This document shows, in pieces, positions 18,115 to 27,813 of a DNA stretch of 64,000 bases. How positions within the stretch are numbered: position 1 is the first letter of the stretch; each line of letters starts with the position of its first letter. The notes below the pieces were generated by a model. That model was given only the letters and a program-made list of their open reading frames with translations, did not search any database and was not told the origin of the DNA. This DNA comes from JAGLOK01 sp963675575 (GTDB lineage: Bacteria; Bacillota; Clostridia; Christensenellales; UMGS416), in contig OY776378.1 of NCBI GenBank assembly GCA_963675575.1, positions 1,798,001 to 1,862,000 of the forward strand, given 5' to 3'. The position numbers and the translations under genes are program-made.

Positions 18115-19002
18115 ATGTTTAAAAAAATTGGCTTGATAGTTTTATCTTTGGCCATGATGATAACAATGTTCTCAGTGCCCGCTTTTGCGGACGAGGACAC
18201 CAGCCGCGCCGTTATTGGTGCGGATTTAACTGACGAACAAATCCAAAAGGTATATGGCTATTTCGGCGTTTCGCGTGGCGATGTCAAAGAACTTAGCGTA
18301 ACAAACACTGAAGAGCGCAAATATCTTTCCTGGCTTGTCTCTGATGAACAACTGGGCACAAAATCTATTTCGTGCGCCTATATTGACCTGCTTGACGAAG
18401 GCAGCGGAATAACCGTTGTCACCAATAATATCGACTGGTGTACCAGCCAAATGTATCAGGGTGCCCTGCTTACCGCGGGCATTTACGACGCGAAGATAAT
18501 AGTCGCCGCGCCTTTTAACGTGTCAGGCACCGCCGGACTTTTGGGCATTTACAAAGCATACGAGGACATAACGGGAACTTCCCTTGACGACCTTGCCAAA
18601 GAAGCGGGCTTACAGGAACTTTTTGTTACCGGAAGTCTTTCGGAATTCATCGGCAGCGAAAGCTCAACTTATATTGTCGCCGAGCTTAAAAAGATCTTGG
18701 ATGAAACGCAGTATATGAGCGATGACGAGCTTAAAGAAAAGATAAAAGCCATCGCAGACGCTCAAAACATCGAGCTTACCGATGCCAACATCCAGCAGAT
18801 TATCGGTCTTTCCCGCACGCTTGAGGGGCTTGACATCACTGAGCTTCAGGCAAAGCTTGTAAGCTTGGGCAAAACTTTTGAAGCGGTAAAAAACACCACC
18901 AAAGGCATAAAGTCTTTCTTTGAATCCGTTGGCGATTTCTTTGCTCCTGTCGGAGTATTCTTCCAAAAAGTTGGAGATTGGTTCAGCGGTTTGTTTAGCT
19001 AA
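18115..19002 (+). CDS. Secreted DUF1002 family protein
   Basis: 295 aa. A signal peptide (residues 1-25, cleavage after VPAFA) is followed by a DUF1002 domain (YpuA-like): the segments GADLTDEQIQKVYGYFGV, SISCAYIDLL, GITVVTNNI and APFNVSGTAGLLGIYKAYE are typical. The C-terminal 100 residues are helical, with an amphipathic end. ATG start with GAAGGAG upstream; a TATAAT-like box lies at 18048-18053. The family is widespread in spore-forming Bacillota and exported, but its role is unknown. A terminator follows at 19029-19059. Confidence 0.88.
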   Translation: MFKKIGLIVLSLAMMITMFSVPAFADEDTSRAVIGADLTDEQIQKVYGYFGVSRGDVKELSVTNTEERKYLSWLVSDEQLGTKSISCAYIDLLDEGSGITVVTNNIDWCTSQMYQGALLTAGIYDAKIIVAAPFNVSGTAGLLGIYKAYEDITGTSLDDLAKEAGLQELFVTGSLSEFIGSESSTYIVAELKKILDETQYMSDDELKEKIKAIADAQNIELTDANIQQIIGLSRTLEGLDITELQAKLVSLGKTFEAVKNTTKGIKSFFESVGDFFAPVGVFFQKVGDWFSGLFS

Positions 19003-19028
19003 TAATTTATTGATTATTGTTTAGAAAT

Positions 19029-19059
19029 GAAAAAGCGGCTCGAGAGGGTTGCTTTTTTT
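19029..19059 (+). terminator. Terminator of the DUF1002 gene
   Basis: AAAAAGC ... GCTTTTTTT with an imperfect inner stem, 27 bases after the stop codon: an A-tract, a short hairpin and a seven-T run. Confidence 0.65.
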
Positions 19060-19078
19060 GCGCTGTTTTATTGCGGAT

Positions 19079-19132
19079 AAAACCCCTCTGTCAGTTTAAA
19101 CTGACGTCTCCCTGGCTTGTGCGCGGTGATAT
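19079..19132 (+). repeat. REP-like palindromic element, copy 2
   Basis: AAAACCCCTCTGTCAG, hairpin GTCAGTTTAAACTGAC, then GTCTCCCTGG. Same frame as the element at 3172-3222, with a compensated change in the hairpin arms. Confidence 0.65.
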
Positions 19133-19317
19133 AGCCTGCGCGGTTCTTATTAAAACCCCTCCTATGCTCACTTCATTCGCATTTTCCTCCCCTATGAGTG
19201 GAGGCGTATAAACTATGCAATTCTTTCAAGCCATTTACTACAATACATTGAGAGAAAATGTACCCCAGCTAACAAACAGTATTTTCTTCGCAGTTTAATA
19301 GAGCAGGCAGATAGTAA

Positions 19318-19370
19318 GCCTCCCCTTGCAGGGGAGGAGGGCCGCGCGAAGCGTGGCGGTGGGGTTTTGC
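19318..19370 (-). repeat. REP-like palindromic element, copy 3 (inverted)
   Basis: On the minus strand AAAACCCCACCGCCACGC, then a TTCG-centred hairpin, then CCTCCTCCCCTGCAAGGGGA. It has the layout CCCC-hairpin-CTCCCC-AGGGGA seen in the copies at 3172 and 19079. Confidence 0.55.
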
Positions 19371-19523
19371 ATGCACCCCCGAACCCTGGCTTGTATGCGG
19401 TGATAAGATGCGTTTACTTCCAACTATTAATATCAAAAAACAACTCTGTGAATCAGGGAGTTTGAGAAGAAAACTAACGCTTTAGTTACCGCGAAGCCTA
19501 CCGAGAATTCTATTTAAAAGTGT

Positions 19524-19617
19524 GCGAGCCCTCCCACTCAGTTAAGGTAAAAGCACTCTGCTGGAATAGCATCCTGTGGGGGCTCGCGTCTTTTGGTTAC
19601 TTTTTTAAAAAAGTAAC
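19524..19617. repeat. Hairpin plus perfect 22-bp palindrome
   Basis: GCGAGCCCTCCCAC (19524-19537) pairs with GTGGGGGCTCGC (19576-19587) as a 64-nt hairpin. Eight bases later GTTACTTTTTTAAAAAAGTA followed by AC (19596-19617) is a perfect 22-bp palindrome, within a longer imperfect TTGG...CCAA repeat. It may be a miniature element or a terminator pair; no gene ends nearby. Confidence 0.55.
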
Positions 19618-19784
19618 ACCAAGCGGTAGCGATCTTAAATTAAGAATTATTACAAAGTTTCGTTTTGAGAATCACGTACTAAATACACCTGCCATTTAAA
19701 CTAACTTGCGCCCTTTTACGCCTTCGACGCAACGGATTCGTATTCGGCAATTTAATCAAGTCACAAAATCCTGACTTGACTAAA

Positions 19785-19884
19785 TACGCCCTCCATTGCT
19801 AGTAATTGCAGAAACCGAGCAAGGCATTTCGCAAGCGAAATACCTATTGCGCCCCCAAACCCCCGCTTTGGTGCGGTAATATAA
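19785..19884 (-). repeat. Interspersed about 100-bp element, copy 2 (inverted)
   Basis: The reverse complement begins TTATATTACCGCACCAAAGC and ends TTACTAGCAATGGAGGGCGT, matching 3302-3402 over its full length. The central stem is GGTATTTCG-CTTG-CGAAATGCC here and GGTGTTTTC-TTCA-GAAAATGCC there: different bases, same fold. Confidence 0.75.
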
Positions 19885-19958
19885 GCTATGCGTTAATAAA
19901 CAACTTGTTTTTTCTATTAAATTCCAAAATGCTGTAAGTTCATTAATAAGTTAGTTTA

Positions 19959-21008
19959 TTAAATCCCCTCACTAACTTTAAATATCTTCTGCATTATCTT
20001 TTCAGACGCGCCATTTGCTATAACAATAACATCATCACCTTTTTCAATTATCTCATTATCATCTGGCGCCTTAATCAAGCCTCTTTTTTTGTCGCTTATT
20101 TTATTTAGTCCTATTGAAATTATATTATGTTTATTTTTCAGCTCAAAAAACATTTCTCCATATCTAGAATTTATATAAGGGTTATCTTCACAAACTTTGT
20201 ATTGCTGAATATCGTATTCCTCTTCACTATCTGTAGAAGAAATTAAATCACTAGTGAAATCTGCAACAGCAGGCTCAAATATATAACTAGCAAGCATTTT
20301 TGAAGCTATTTCATTTTTTGATAAAACATAAGTAACTCCCGCGCTAACAAAAGTTTCCTTTAATTCTGCGTTATCAAGTATTACTACAAACTCAATATTT
20401 GGGTACAGCTTTCTGATATTTATTATTGAAATTAGTTTATCTGAGTCGCCTCCATTATTCAAAAAAACAGATTTAGCCCTTGATGCATTAACCAGTTTCA
20501 ATGCTTCATAGTTCTTAATATCAGAAAAGCAAGCGAACATTTCTTTTGGGCTAAAATTCTGATATATGATGTCAATTTCATCTTTGTTTTGAGTTATTAC
20601 TGCAACTTTTTTATCTGCTTTGATTAGTTGAGTAGCGACATCCGAAGAAAAAGAATCCCACCCTATTATTATTACGTGGTTTTTAAATCCTGTTCCCATG
20701 TGTCCCAACCTCCGTTTCTGAAATGAGTTTTGAAATGTGCTTGTAATTCTGCCAATAACTGCTCCAAGAAAAACTACGCTTAATATGATAAATAAAATAC
20801 CTACTATTTTCCCTAGCATTGATGTAGGATAATAATCCCCGTACCCCACAGTAGAAAATGTAACTAGAGAGTACCAAAAAGCATCAAAAAGAGTTTTAAT
20901 TGAACCCTGAGGATTAATTCTTTCACATAAAAGTAAGAATACGAGTAATAAAATATAAACTACTAGAATTATTGCTAAAATTAAAACAAACTTTCCATAC
21001 TTCTTCAT
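19959..21008 (-). CDS. Potassium channel with RCK (TrkA-N) domain
   Basis: About 349 aa from ATG 21008, with GGAG eight bases upstream; the GTG at 21017 overlaps that site. Two transmembrane helices (about 8-28 and 65-85) flank a pore loop whose filter STVGYGDYYP (T53-D58) is the K+ selectivity signature. The cytoplasmic part starts with a Rossmann strand HVIIIGWDSFSSDVATQL (a GxGxxG variant, as in RCK domains) and ends in a TrkA-C-like domain. It belongs to the MthK/Kch type of ligand-gated K+ channels. It follows the V-ATPase operon in the same direction but after a terminator. Confidence 0.92.
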   Translation of the reverse strand: MKKYGKFVLILAIILVVYILLLVFLLLCERINPQGSIKTLFDAFWYSLVTFSTVGYGDYYPTSMLGKIVGILFIILSVVFLGAVIGRITSTFQNSFQKRRLGHMGTGFKNHVIIIGWDSFSSDVATQLIKADKKVAVITQNKDEIDIIYQNFSPKEMFACFSDIKNYEALKLVNASRAKSVFLNNGGDSDKLISIINIRKLYPNIEFVVILDNAELKETFVSAGVTYVLSKNEIASKMLASYIFEPAVADFTSDLISSTDSEEEYDIQQYKVCEDNPYINSRYGEMFFELKNKHNIISIGLNKISDKKRGLIKAPDDNEIIEKGDDVIVIANGASEKIMQKIFKVSEGI

Positions 21009-21127
21009 TATTATCACTCCATAATATGCCTAATTATTGATTATACACTAAAATTGTTATAATGCACGATAATAGTGATTTTTTTGCATTTAATAATCGC
21101 ATAAACCTTCAAAACGCAAGACAGAAA

Positions 21128-21160
21128 AAATCCGCGATATTACTCGCGGATTTTCCCTCT
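21128..21160 (-). terminator. Terminator of the V-ATPase operon
   Basis: On the minus strand AATCCGCGA-gtaata-TCGCGGATT followed by TTTTCTG, about 45 bases after the ntpD stop codon. It separates the operon from the potassium channel gene. Confidence 0.85.
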
Positions 21161-21200
21161 CTTTTCCTCTTCTTCTTTAAGCCTTACGGCGGAATAACTA

Positions 21201-21833
21201 TTACGCTTCTTTTTGCAGCATCTCTTTGACTTTCATCAGGCGGACACGCTCTCCCCTCTCGCTCTCGTCAAGCTTCATCTTGATATATTTTATCGTCTCT
21301 TGCATGTCGGGAATCATGACGTATTCAAGAGCGTTGACGCGGCGGCGAGTCTTTTCTATCTCATCGGCGAGCATATTGCACGCCTTTTCCATCTCGGCGA
21401 GCTTCACCATTTCTTTTAAAACATCGTCCAAGCGGGCAATCGCCTCGTCCAGTTCGCCGGAAGTGTCCAGCAAGCCGTAAGGATAAAGTGACGCGCCTTC
21501 CTCGCCAACAAGTTTGAAGCGAGGAACGTCGATGCTCATTATGTTTTGAGTTGTCATTTCTATTTGAAGATTGCGGGAAGGCATAAGCAAAGCGGTTTCC
21601 AAAGCCTCCGAACTCATAGCGGCGCGCGCCATCAAAAAATCACGCATCGCGGCGGTAAGCTCGCGCTCAACATTCTTTCTCAGCTTCGCGTTTTCACGGA
21701 CGAAATCGACAAATTGGCGCATCATCTCATCGCGCTTGTCTTTTAAGAGTTTATGTCCGCGAACAGCCACTTTCAACCGCTTACGCAGAGTTGAAAGCTC
21801 CATCCTCGTTGGGTTTATCGCAAGACGAGCCAT
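21201..21833 (-). CDS. ntpD: V-type ATP synthase subunit D (central stalk)
   Basis: 210 aa, long antiparallel coiled coil. The start MARLAINPTRMELSTLRKRL and the segment GHKLLKDKRDEMMRQF are the hallmark of subunit D, the rotor axle that links the A3B3 head to the membrane ring. Last gene of the operon, three bases after ntpB. Confidence 0.96.
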   Translation of the reverse strand: MARLAINPTRMELSTLRKRLKVAVRGHKLLKDKRDEMMRQFVDFVRENAKLRKNVERELTAAMRDFLMARAAMSSEALETALLMPSRNLQIEMTTQNIMSIDVPRFKLVGEEGASLYPYGLLDTSGELDEAIARLDDVLKEMVKLAEMEKACNMLADEIEKTRRRVNALEYVMIPDMQETIKYIKMKLDESERGERVRLMKVKEMLQKEA

Positions 21834-21836
21834 GCG

Positions 21837-23216
21837 TTATTTCTCCTCACTCTTGTAATACTTATCAAGGTGCTTGTCGCTGATTCGCTTAAGCTCGGTC
21901 TTGGGTAGAATGTGCAAAAGTTCCCAGCCAATAGCCAAAGTGTCTTCTATGCTGCGGTTTGCTTCATAGCCCTGCGCCACATATTCCTGCTCGAAGCGAT
22001 CGGCGAACTGAGCGTACAGCTTGTCAATGTCACTAAGCGCCGCGTCACCCAAAATAACAGCCAATTCCTTGGCTTCTTTTCCTCGGGCATAGGCGGCAAA
22101 TAGCTGATTCATGGTGTCGGCGTGATCCGCGCGGGTCTTGCCCTCGCCTATTCCCTTGTCTTTAAGACGTGAAAGTGACGGCAAAACGTCAATAGGTGGA
22201 GAAATGCCTTTTTTGTAAAGCTGACGAGAAAGGATTATCTGACCCTCGGTGATGTATCCGGTAAGGTCGGGAATCGGATGCGTCTTGTCATCTTCAGGCA
22301 TGGTGAGGATGGGTATCTGTGTGATACTTCCCTCTTTGCCCTTGATACGACCCGCGCGCTCATATATGGTCGCAAGGTCGGTGTATAAATATCCGGGATA
22401 TCCGCGGCGTCCGGGCACTTCTTTTCGTGCGGCGGAAACTTCGCGCAAAGCCTCGGCGTAGTTTGTGATGTCAGTCATGATAACAAGCACGTGCATCCCC
22501 AGCTCATATGCCAGATATTCAGCGGCAGTCAGCGCCATACGGGGAGTTGCGATACGCTCGATAGCCGGATCGTTTGCAAGGTTTACAAACAATACCGCGC
22601 GGTCGATAGCGCCTGTTTTTCTAAAGTCGGATATGAAAAAGTCCGCTTCTTCATATGTGATTCCGATGGCGGCAAATACAACGGCGAACTCGGATTTCGT
22701 TCCAAGAACCTGTGCTTGACGCGCAATCTGCGCTGCAAGCTGTGCATGCGGAAGTCCTGAGCCTGAAAATACAGGCAGTTTTTGTCCACGAACAAGCGTA
22801 TTCAGCCCATCGATAGCAGATATTCCTGTTTGAATGAATTCCGAAGGATAGTCGCGTGCGGCGGGATTTATCGGTGTGCCGTTAATGTCAAGCCGTTTGT
22901 CGGGAATTATTTCCGGGCCATCGTCTATTGGCCTTCCCATTCCGTCAAATACACGTCCCAATATGTCAGGCGATACGCCAAGCTCTAATCCGCGCCCCAA
23001 AAAGCGCACTTTGCTGTCGGTAACTTTCAAACCCTGCGGGCTTTCAAAAAGCTGAACTAATGCGTCAGAACCGTTTATCTCAAGCACTTTGCCGGCACGG
23101 ATAGTTCCGTCAGCCTGTTCTATTTCAACCAATTCGTTATATGTAACGCCGGTTACTTCCTGCACCATCATCAGAGGCCCTACGACCTCGCTTATTGTGC
23201 GATATTCCTTAAGCAT
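21837..23216 (-). CDS. ntpB: V-type ATP synthase subunit B (non-catalytic)
   Basis: About 459 aa. Start is ATG 23216 (or the adjacent ATG 23219), with GGAGGG inside the end of ntpA; the longer open frame upstream overlaps ntpA and has no family support. It has the regulatory nucleotide-binding fold with a degenerate P-loop region ([18 protein letters not shown]), which is diagnostic for B, and the [17 protein letters not shown] segment. It alternates with A in the hexameric head. The 8-bp overlap with ntpA indicates coupled translation, suiting equal stoichiometry. Confidence 0.96.
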   Translation of the reverse strand: MLKEYRTISEVVGPLMMVQEVTGVTYNELVEIEQADGTIRAGKVLEINGSDALVQLFESPQGLKVTDSKVRFLGRGLELGVSPDILGRVFDGMGRPIDDGPEIIPDKRLDINGTPINPAARDYPSEFIQTGISAIDGLNTLVRGQKLPVFSGSGLPHAQLAAQIARQAQVLGTKSEFAVVFAAIGITYEEADFFISDFRKTGAIDRAVLFVNLANDPAIERIATPRMALTAAEYLAYELGMHVLVIMTDITNYAEALREVSAARKEVPGRRGYPGYLYTDLATIYERAGRIKGKEGSITQIPILTMPEDDKTHPIPDLTGYITEGQIILSRQLYKKGISPPIDVLPSLSRLKDKGIGEGKTRADHADTMNQLFAAYARGKEAKELAVILGDAALSDIDKLYAQFADRFEQEYVAQGYEANRSIEDTLAIGWELLHILPKTELKRISDKHLDKYYKSEEK

Positions 23217-24975
23217 CATCAAGCCCTCCGTCTGCAACCAAGTCGGATAACTGGTCTCGTATTTCTTTTTCAATAACATCGAATTGGTCAAGCTCATCGT
23301 TTGTTAGGTATTTCGAACGGCCAATCTTTTCGCGTGCGGGCAGATTTACCAGGTCATCAAAAAATGCACCCGAGTCCAGCGCGCCAAGCGATTGTTTATA
23401 GTATGTCATTATAAGGTTTAGCATTTTATACTGCTTTTCAAGCGAAGTATATGTGTCCACTTCGTGGAAAGCGTTTTGATGCAGATAGTCCTCTCGTACA
23501 GAGCGTGCGGCTTCAAGCGTCATCCTGTCATGGTATGAAAGGGCGTCCACGCCAACCAATCGAGCGACTTCCTCAAGCTCCGCTTCTTCTTGCAGCAGTC
23601 TCATCACTTCTGTTCTAAGCTTGCTCCAGTCCTCGGAAACATTTTCATCATACCAGCTGCCCAGTCGGTCAACATACAAAGAATAGCTTTGCAGCCAGTC
23701 GATAGCCGGGAAATGACGGGCGTATGCAAGTCTCGATGAAAGTCCCCAGAAAACTTTTACTATACGCAATGTGTTTTGCGTTACAGGTTCGGATAAGTCA
23801 CCTCCGGGAGGTGAAACAGCACCGATTGCCGATATTGCGCCGCGGCGCTCTCCGCCCAAGCATTCTACCATTCCCGCGCGCTCGTAATACTGAGCCAAGC
23901 GTGATGACAGATACGCGGGGTATCCTTCTTCGCCGGGCATCTCTTCCAATCGTCCCGACATTTCGCGCAAAGCTTCCGCCCAGCGTGATGTCGAGTCCGC
24001 CATGATGGCGACTTCATAACCCATGTCGCGGAAATATTCCGCAATGGTGATTCCTGTATATATCGATGCTTCGCGCGCCGCAACAGGCATATCTGAAGTA
24101 TTGGCTATAAGCACCGTGCGCTTCATCAGAGGCTCGCCGGTACGTGGGTCTTTAAGCTCGGGGAATTCCATCAAAACATCGGTCATCTCGTTTCCGCGCT
24201 CTCCGCAGCCAACGTAGACTATAATGTCGGCGTCCGCCCACTTTGCAAGCTGATGCTGAACCACAGTTTTTCCGCTTCCAAATGGTCCGGGAACAGCCGC
24301 CACGCCGCCTTTGGCTATCGGAAACAAAGTGTCAATGACACGCTGCCCTGTAACCATCGGTTCGTTAGGCGCGATTTTTTCTTCATATGGGCGACCTATT
24401 CGAACAGGCCACTTTTGAAGCATGGGGATTTCAATTTCCCCATCCGCTGTTTCAACTTTTATAACTGGTGTAACGATGTTGGCTTCGCCTGCAAATATCC
24501 AAGTGACTTTGCCGGAGATTCCCGGGGGTATCATTACCCTGTGCTCGACTACTGTGGACTCCTGAACGGTTCCGATAATGGTTCCGCCGGATACTTCTTC
24601 GCCCACTTTAACCGTGGGTTTAAATTCCCAAAGTTTTTCATGGTCGAGCGAGTCCACCTCAACACCGCGCGCAATCCTGTCGCCGGCTATTTCGCGTATG
24701 GCAACCAGCGGACGCTGTATTCCGTCGAAAATCGACTCTATAAGCCCAGGCGCAAGCTCAACTGACAGCGGTGCTCCGGTTGTCTCCACAGGTTCGCCCG
24801 GGCCTAAACCCGATGTTTCCTCATAAACCTGTATGGACGCCATTTCGCCGCGAAGCTCGATAACTTCTCCGATAAGACGATGCTTTGAAACCCTCACAAC
24901 GTCATATACTTTTACATCTGCCATGCCGCTTGCCACAACCAACGGTCCGGATACTTTTACAATACTTCCTGCCAT
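23209..24975 (-). CDS. ntpA: V-type ATP synthase subunit A (catalytic)
   Basis: About 588 aa from ATG 24975, five bases after GGAGG; a TTG at 24987 overlaps that site. Walker A is GPFGSGKT, followed by [12 protein letters not shown] and the Walker B/arginine-finger region [20 protein letters not shown]. The roughly 90-residue non-homologous insertion typical of A subunits is present (about 110-200). It hydrolyses or makes ATP, coupled to ion transport. A noncoding gap of 229 bp separates it from ntpG upstream. Confidence 0.97.
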   Translation of the reverse strand: MAGSIVKVSGPLVVASGMADVKVYDVVRVSKHRLIGEVIELRGEMASIQVYEETSGLGPGEPVETTGAPLSVELAPGLIESIFDGIQRPLVAIREIAGDRIARGVEVDSLDHEKLWEFKPTVKVGEEVSGGTIIGTVQESTVVEHRVMIPPGISGKVTWIFAGEANIVTPVIKVETADGEIEIPMLQKWPVRIGRPYEEKIAPNEPMVTGQRVIDTLFPIAKGGVAAVPGPFGSGKTVVQHQLAKWADADIIVYVGCGERGNEMTDVLMEFPELKDPRTGEPLMKRTVLIANTSDMPVAAREASIYTGITIAEYFRDMGYEVAIMADSTSRWAEALREMSGRLEEMPGEEGYPAYLSSRLAQYYERAGMVECLGGERRGAISAIGAVSPPGGDLSEPVTQNTLRIVKVFWGLSSRLAYARHFPAIDWLQSYSLYVDRLGSWYDENVSEDWSKLRTEVMRLLQEEAELEEVARLVGVDALSYHDRMTLEAARSVREDYLHQNAFHEVDTYTSLEKQYKMLNLIMTYYKQSLGALDSGAFFDDLVNLPAREKIGRSKYLTNDELDQFDVIEKEIRDQLSDLVADGGLDDA

Positions 24976-25204
24976 ATTTTCCTCCAATAAAACTTATACT
25001 GCGTTTTATACAAATTAACCGTGCTTTTTCCCCTAAGGAACCACTTAATTATTACTTTGCGCGTCATGGTGTAAGAAATTCGTTCAGAGCGCATACAGCT
25101 TATCTAAATGATAGCGATTCCCTATCATGAGATACGATGTGTGTGCTATGAGCGGAGTTGTCCACCAGGGCGTGTGAATGAATTATTTAAGTGTTTCCGC
25201 TATT
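24976..25204 (-). other. Noncoding gap inside the V-ATPase operon
   Basis: 229 bases between ntpG and ntpA, while most neighbouring genes touch or overlap. It contains ATGATAG-cgattcc-CTATCAT (about 25107-25127), a small hairpin. No ORF, T-run or clear promoter seen. It could hold a processing site or an internal promoter that tunes head subunit levels. Confidence 0.5.
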
Positions 25205-25522
25205 TCATTCATTGAGCAGTATGTTAACACCTACAGCCTTTTCAACGTTGGCGTTTAATATCTCCATTCCAAAACCATCGCTTCCCGCATTGGTGGGGAT
25301 TGGTATCACCGCGGGCAGCGTTTCAGCGTTGTAGCGCTTGAGTACCTTTGGTATCTTTCGCGCAAGATTCTCAGTGATAAATATCACCGCGTATTTTTCG
25401 CGAGCCATGCGGTTAACCAGGTCCGCCGCGCGCTCCGCGTCATAGGCGTAGTGTACGGAAAGCCCTAAAGATTTAAAGCCCAAGGCCGAGTCGCGGTCGC
25501 CGATTACTCCCATTTTATACAT
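25205..25522 (-). CDS. ntpG: V-type ATP synthase subunit F (E. hirae NtpG)
   Basis: About 105 aa. MGVIGDRDSALGFKSLG is the classic start of subunit F, a small Rossmann-like protein of the central stalk. Three in-frame starts compete: GTG 25531, ATG 25522 (overlapping the ntpC stop as ATGTATAA) and ATG 25513. I favour 25522. The C-terminal helix that contacts the head is present. Confidence 0.9.
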   Translation of the reverse strand: MYKMGVIGDRDSALGFKSLGLSVHYAYDAERAADLVNRMAREKYAVIFITENLARKIPKVLKRYNAETLPAVIPIPTNAGSDGFGMEILNANVEKAVGVNILLNE

Positions 25523-26513
25523 ATAAATCACGCAGCCTTTCCCTTATATCGTCTGCCTTCATCTTGTTTATCTTGCCAGTCATCACCATGCGTACAGCCG
25601 TCGCTTCGACTTGCTTTCCTACTATATAGCCTAAAAGCGGATCTATTCCAAATATCTTTTGCTTGAGTCTTTTGGCGAGTCCAATGAACATATTTTCAAT
25701 ATAGTGTTCAAAATTCCACGCCTTTTTAAGATCCAAAGCCTTTTCAATGGCGTTAACCAAGTCATGGCCATATCGTGAATATTTAAATTTAATTGGAAGC
25801 ATATCATCGTTTAAATTGTACGCGTCCAAAATATATTCATGGCCTATCTTCCCGCCGTCAAGCAGAGCGTCGCGCAGGAAATTTATATCCGCGCGCATTT
25901 CCCGCACACGCAAAAGGGACAAGATGTTGTTCATGTCCGCCCAGCAAATGAAAAGCTCGGTCAAAAAGCCGTTCTTTTTCCTTTTTGCCGTTTGCGCCGC
26001 CCAGCTTGTGTAATTTCTGTCTATAATATTATCAATCTTGCTGGGGTCGGGCTCTATGGCTATCTGCTTTTCCGCCGCTTCAATAGCTTTTGAAAGGTGG
26101 TCGGGCAAGCCATAAGTATCCATCTGAAAAACCATTTCACGAAGCTCGGAAGTTTCAACTTTTCCGGATTCCGACACCGCTTCCTGAACGTCTGAGGACA
26201 TAAGGCGCATTTTAAGGTAGGCTTTGGCGTTCTGATAGTCGGAACGCATAAGCAGCACATCGGTCAGCTCCTGATCAAAGCTTACCTCTTCCACGAATTT
26301 GCCCAATTCCTCAAGTTCGCGGTCAATTAGGCATTCAAAATTGCGCGGTTCCCCGGCATCCTCTGCCGCGCCGTATCCGCCTTCTTGCAAGATTCTATAC
26401 GCCTCTTGCGCTGAATCCGCCTCAATCATGCGGTTAATTCTGTCTTTATCGATAAGCTTATCTTCATAAATCTTTACCCGGCTTACCGCATAATGAGAAC
26501 TTTTATAGCTCAT
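25515..26513 (-). CDS. ntpC: V-type ATP synthase subunit C (V-ATPase d-like)
   Basis: 332 aa. Helical protein with the family features YAVSRVKIYEDKLI near the start, LLRVREMRAD mid-sequence and a C-terminal DPLLGYIVGKQVEATAVRMV, the best conserved part of the family. It caps the rotor ring and joins it to the central stalk. Its ATG follows the ntpE stop directly (TAAATG). Confidence 0.93.
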   Translation of the reverse strand: MSYKSSHYAVSRVKIYEDKLIDKDRINRMIEADSAQEAYRILQEGGYGAAEDAGEPRNFECLIDRELEELGKFVEEVSFDQELTDVLLMRSDYQNAKAYLKMRLMSSDVQEAVSESGKVETSELREMVFQMDTYGLPDHLSKAIEAAEKQIAIEPDPSKIDNIIDRNYTSWAAQTAKRKKNGFLTELFICWADMNNILSLLRVREMRADINFLRDALLDGGKIGHEYILDAYNLNDDMLPIKFKYSRYGHDLVNAIEKALDLKKAWNFEHYIENMFIGLAKRLKQKIFGIDPLLGYIVGKQVEATAVRMVMTGKINKMKADDIRERLRDLYV

Positions 26514-27104
26514 TTAGACACCGCTTTCGTCGAAAAGAACTGACGCCACTTTTTGCTCCAGATTTCGCTTTGACAGGGATACCAGCATATCAAAAGTGCA
26601 GTTTGTTTCCACCTTGCCGTTACGCAAGACGAATCCGCCCTCAAAATTTCCCGTATCTTTAGCAAGTTTGTATGCGCTGTCAGTGTTTTCGTTGATTTTA
26701 TCAATGAATAAAGCCGTAATCTTTTTTTCGTTCTTGCCTATGATAATTTCGCCGCGCTTATCTTCAAGGTTTCGCATCAGCTTAACAATGAAGTCAAGAT
26801 ATTGCGCATCAGAAAGCGATTTCAAAGCTTGTTGGGCGCTTGCAAACGCTTCTTCAACAAGTTCTCTCTTTATCGAAAGCTTGTTGCGCCTAGTTTCAAG
26901 ATCGGCCATAGTTTTGGAACGGTTTTTAAGCTGGACTCGCTTGTCTGCAAACTCCTTATTAAGCTCATCGATTTGCGCTTGTGTCTGCTTTTCGTGTTTT
27001 TTTCGCATATCATCGATTTGCTTTTGAGTTTGCTTTGCCGTTTGTTTCGCGTCAGCTTCGGCATCTGCTATTATTTTTTCAATAATTTTATCTATACCCT
27101 GCAT
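26514..27104 (-). CDS. ntpE: V-type ATP synthase subunit E (peripheral stalk)
   Basis: About 196 aa from ATG 27104, with AAGGGA upstream; the frame extends to 27155 without support. The N-terminal 90 residues are a charged coiled coil (Lys/Gln/Asp-rich), and the C-terminal part (about 110-190) is the alpha/beta head-binding domain ending in GGFVLRNGKVETNCTFDML. It forms the stator with NtpF. 210 bp separate it from ntpK. Confidence 0.9.
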   Translation of the reverse strand: MQGIDKIIEKIIADAEADAKQTAKQTQKQIDDMRKKHEKQTQAQIDELNKEFADKRVQLKNRSKTMADLETRRNKLSIKRELVEEAFASAQQALKSLSDAQYLDFIVKLMRNLEDKRGEIIIGKNEKKITALFIDKINENTDSAYKLAKDTGNFEGGFVLRNGKVETNCTFDMLVSLSKRNLEQKVASVLFDESGV

Positions 27105-27314
27105 GGTATTCCCTTCTTTTAGCGGCACTATTTTTCTGGACGCCCGTTTTGACATATTTCACATTTGCAATTTTGTTATCGCCCGCTAAAATCCCGCATT
27201 GTCAAAAGGCTTGCCGCTTACTTTGAGATTATCGCTGTACAATCACTGAGATTTGCGGATTAATTTCCCGTAAAAATCAAATCTTATACAACCTCTAAAC
27301 ATAAGTTAAAGCTA

Positions 27315-27794
<480 letters not shown>

Positions 27795-27813
27795 TTAATA
27801 TTAGCTAAAAAAT

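Larger units (their letters stand above)
19060..19958. other. About 900-bp repeat-rich noncoding region
   Basis: No credible gene. In order it holds: REP-like elements at 19079-19132, 19153-19210 and (inverted) 19318-19370; a recurring CCCTGGCTTGT-(G/A)(C/T)-GCGGTGATA module at 19111-19131 and again at about 19384-19405; a long hairpin at 19524-19587; a perfect palindrome at 19596-19617; and the inverted second copy of the 100-bp element at 19785-19884. ORFs of 60-70 codons here are repeat-derived shadows. Confidence 0.75.

Noticed and set aside
24253..24765. 170-codon plus-strand ORF inside ntpA
   Set aside because: It is antisense to the well-supported catalytic subunit gene, lacks a ribosome binding site and has no protein-like composition. 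Similar long antisense frames over ntpI, ppdK and rpoD were rejected for the same reason.
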